From a virus: a stretch of 27,576 nucleotides of DNA. Under the pieces are notes generated by a model. That model saw only the letters and a list, made by a program, of their open reading frames with translations, was not told the origin of the DNA and searched no databases. Below are positions 25,865 through 27,576 of the stretch, one piece after another (positions within the stretch are counted from its first letter, which is position 1; every line of letters starts with the position of its first letter). The DNA lies in the IMG/VR virus record IMGVR_UViG_3300044701_002925, positions 1 through 27,576 of that record; one strand, given 5' to 3'. Made by a program: the position numbers and the translations under genes.

Positions 25865-27571
25865 ATGCAGTTTCAATTACCCTCCAACTTGCAGACTGAG
25901 TTGATTGCCTACGATCCCAAGCTCAAAGCTTTGGTTCGTCAACAAAAGCAATCAGCTCCTTCCAAGAAAGCCAAGTATCCTCTTGGCAACATCCCACATG
26001 TCATTCCTTATGATGTGGTGCGTGAATCACTGCAGCAAGATGCAATTGATTCAATTAACACGCAGCTTGCACCAGATCGTCATCATTCATTTACCAAGCC
26101 TGTGGATGTAGCTACTCCGCAGGCCCGTCTCCAGACACGTGTAATCCTTTATCACTTTGAACAATGTTGGTACGCCGGATGGCTGCCGCCAGCTGGCCAA
26201 GAAGACAAGTATGTCTATGGCTATGCACGTGTCTTCCGTGACACTGCATCAGCACGTAAGACAATTCCACGCGATATCATCAACAACATTGATAACTACA
26301 ACAAGATTGAGATTGGCCGCTCAACATTCTTCATTGACCGTCGTCTTGTAACTCGTCAAGACATCATTGATGGCAAAGAAGATCGTGAATGGCGTGCTCG
26401 TTATCTTGGTAGCTATACCCAAAAGGGACGGAACATTGCCAAGGCTGTTGAAGAATTCAGTAAAGCCTTGCAAGAATCAATTCCCACCTGGGATGATAGC
26501 CGTTTCCTTTTTAGCCGCCTTCAATGTGCTGGCATTGCCCAAGCTCTTGAGATTCCTTCTGTCTTTGTAAGTCAAGAAGAGCAATCTACTTGGCAGCTAA
26601 CTGTTGATAACTTCTATTCACTTACTGAATTAACAACGCCTGCATACCTTGATTGGCTGCCACTACGCAATGTTAAACACATCTTTAATACACCATTCTT
26701 CCGTAAGTGGGTCCAGCAAAAACTAGATGAATCCACTGCTATTTATAAAGACAATAACAACAAATTACAAGCCAACATCAAACAACCTTTTAATCAGGCT
26801 AAGAAACTAGTTGATTCCATCAGCTATGTTCATCGCATCTGGCCTGATTGTCCTATTGATTATTATCAAAACCACATTCAAGAATTGCTAGGCATACGCA
26901 TTCGTTCGTACGCCGTGCAAGACAAGACCGTTGATTGGTTGCGTCAACACATGCCTGTTGCTTCTTTCTTTGGCATCTTTGCCAAATACCACGAAGAAGA
27001 ACAGCAACGTATACGTGCCAATGGCTACAACGTCACCATGGATCGTGACCTTGGTTTGCACGTTTATGGATTCCATGAATGGTCAGACACAATCAACATG
27101 CTTAACCGCGTGCTTGAGCACAAGGATCTAAATCCTCCTAAGCGTTGGCGCATCAATGAATTCCATGACCATGTCCAGGCAGAGTCATGGAAGATTCAAA
27201 ATCCAAACGAAAAGCTACCGCAGGATTTATTCCCTGAACCCATCAAAGTATCTGTTGATGGTGAGACTTGGTCATTCTTCCAACCACACGACACGCATCA
27301 GCTCGCCATGTGGGGTCAAGCCGTACGCAATTGCGTTGGCTCTGCTTCTGGTTACGCTGAAGGTGTTCGTAAGAAGAAGCACTTCATTGTGCTTTGTATG
27401 GTAGAAGGTAAACCCAGGTTCACCATTCAACTCAAGGTTGACGGTGGCATGATGTCCGTTGATCAAATCAAAGGTTTATCTAATCAAAACCTGACGCCTG
27501 ATCAGCGAGACCAATACACCGAAGGGTTCCATGAGGCATTGCAAACCCGCAATGAACAGCTAGCCTCTTAA
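25865..27571 (+). CDS. PcfJ-like protein (568 aa)
   Basis: ATG 25865 in the context CTAACCATG. The last ~110 residues hold the PcfJ-type signature: 'HDTHQLAMWGQAVRNCVGSA' (Asn489-Cys-Val-Gly492), 'HFIVLCMVEGKPRFTIQLKV' and 'DQIKGLSNQNL'. PcfJ-like proteins were named from enterococcal conjugative plasmids and occur in many phages; their biochemical role is not established. The N-terminal ~450 residues are helical with many Gln, His and Asp and show no recognised domain; 'VAKPVDV'-type repeats are absent. It is by far the largest gene of the plus block, and it ends 5 nt before the window end. Confidence 0.75.
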   Translation: MQFQLPSNLQTELIAYDPKLKALVRQQKQSAPSKKAKYPLGNIPHVIPYDVVRESLQQDAIDSINTQLAPDRHHSFTKPVDVATPQARLQTRVILYHFEQCWYAGWLPPAGQEDKYVYGYARVFRDTASARKTIPRDIINNIDNYNKIEIGRSTFFIDRRLVTRQDIIDGKEDREWRARYLGSYTQKGRNIAKAVEEFSKALQESIPTWDDSRFLFSRLQCAGIAQALEIPSVFVSQEEQSTWQLTVDNFYSLTELTTPAYLDWLPLRNVKHIFNTPFFRKWVQQKLDESTAIYKDNNNKLQANIKQPFNQAKKLVDSISYVHRIWPDCPIDYYQNHIQELLGIRIRSYAVQDKTVDWLRQHMPVASFFGIFAKYHEEEQQRIRANGYNVTMDRDLGLHVYGFHEWSDTINMLNRVLEHKDLNPPKRWRINEFHDHVQAESWKIQNPNEKLPQDLFPEPIKVSVDGETWSFFQPHDTHQLAMWGQAVRNCVGSASGYAEGVRKKKHFIVLCMVEGKPRFTIQLKVDGGMMSVDQIKGLSNQNLTPDQRDQYTEGFHEALQTRNEQLAS

Positions 27572-27576
27572 AGGCC

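Noticed and set aside
1-27576. CRISPR arrays, insertion sequences, integrase or attachment sites
   Set aside because: No regularly spaced direct repeats, no transposase or integrase motifs and no terminal inverted repeats with target duplications were seen.

Overview
The window is a piece of a tailed double-stranded DNA phage genome. It carries a large terminase, a probable small terminase, a portal, a scaffold-like protein and a major capsid protein, and the genes are very tightly packed with ATGA and TGATG overlaps. The gene style (a short AbrB-like protein, DUF5872-like small basic proteins, a DUF4214-like virion protein, a helix-hairpin-helix protein) suggests a phage of a picocyanobacterium. 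That host is an inference: no photosynthesis gene or tRNA is present to prove it.

Layout. From 1 to 19534 everything except one homing endonuclease is read on the minus strand and forms a late (packaging and virion) block. In transcription order it holds internal or ejected virion proteins rich in Gly/Ala (19534 to 12563), a probable small terminase, TerL (11298-9772), a holin-like membrane protein, an AbrB-like protein, a module of small genes disturbed by an Endonuclease VII-type homing endonuclease, an ADP-ribosyltransferase (7489-6308), the portal, the scaffold-like protein, a terminator, the intron-split major capsid gene, a second structural protein and a partial gene running off the left edge. 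A divergent gap at 19535-19636 separates this from a plus-strand block (19637-27571) of about 20 mostly tiny genes that ends in a PcfJ-like protein.

Most unusual features. (1) A DUF5872-like gene (8025-7708) is interrupted by 27 nt that begin directly after a TCG codon with an in-frame TAG. The TAG sits in a perfect UAGCC-GCAA-GGCUA hairpin, and the original frame resumes exactly after a second TCG codon. This is the architecture of the T4 gene 60 translational bypass, and as in T4 a homing endonuclease lies immediately upstream. A truncated paralogue on the other side of the endonuclease stops near the same codon. (2) A group IA-like intron (core 2292-2520) lies near the 5' end of the major capsid gene and carries an HNH gene on the opposite strand. 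(3) The portal reading frame continues about 596 nt inside the scaffold gene in another frame. (4) The spaces between the small plus-strand genes are filled with repeated, covarying RNA-like elements: one family with three copies, three families with two copies each, and recurrent hairpins with 7-nt loops.

How it fits together. The minus block would be expressed late to package DNA and build virions that probably deliver several proteins, including the ADP-ribosyltransferase, into the host. The plus block looks like early, host-directed small genes with structured leaders. Two homing endonucleases mark conserved late genes as invasion sites.
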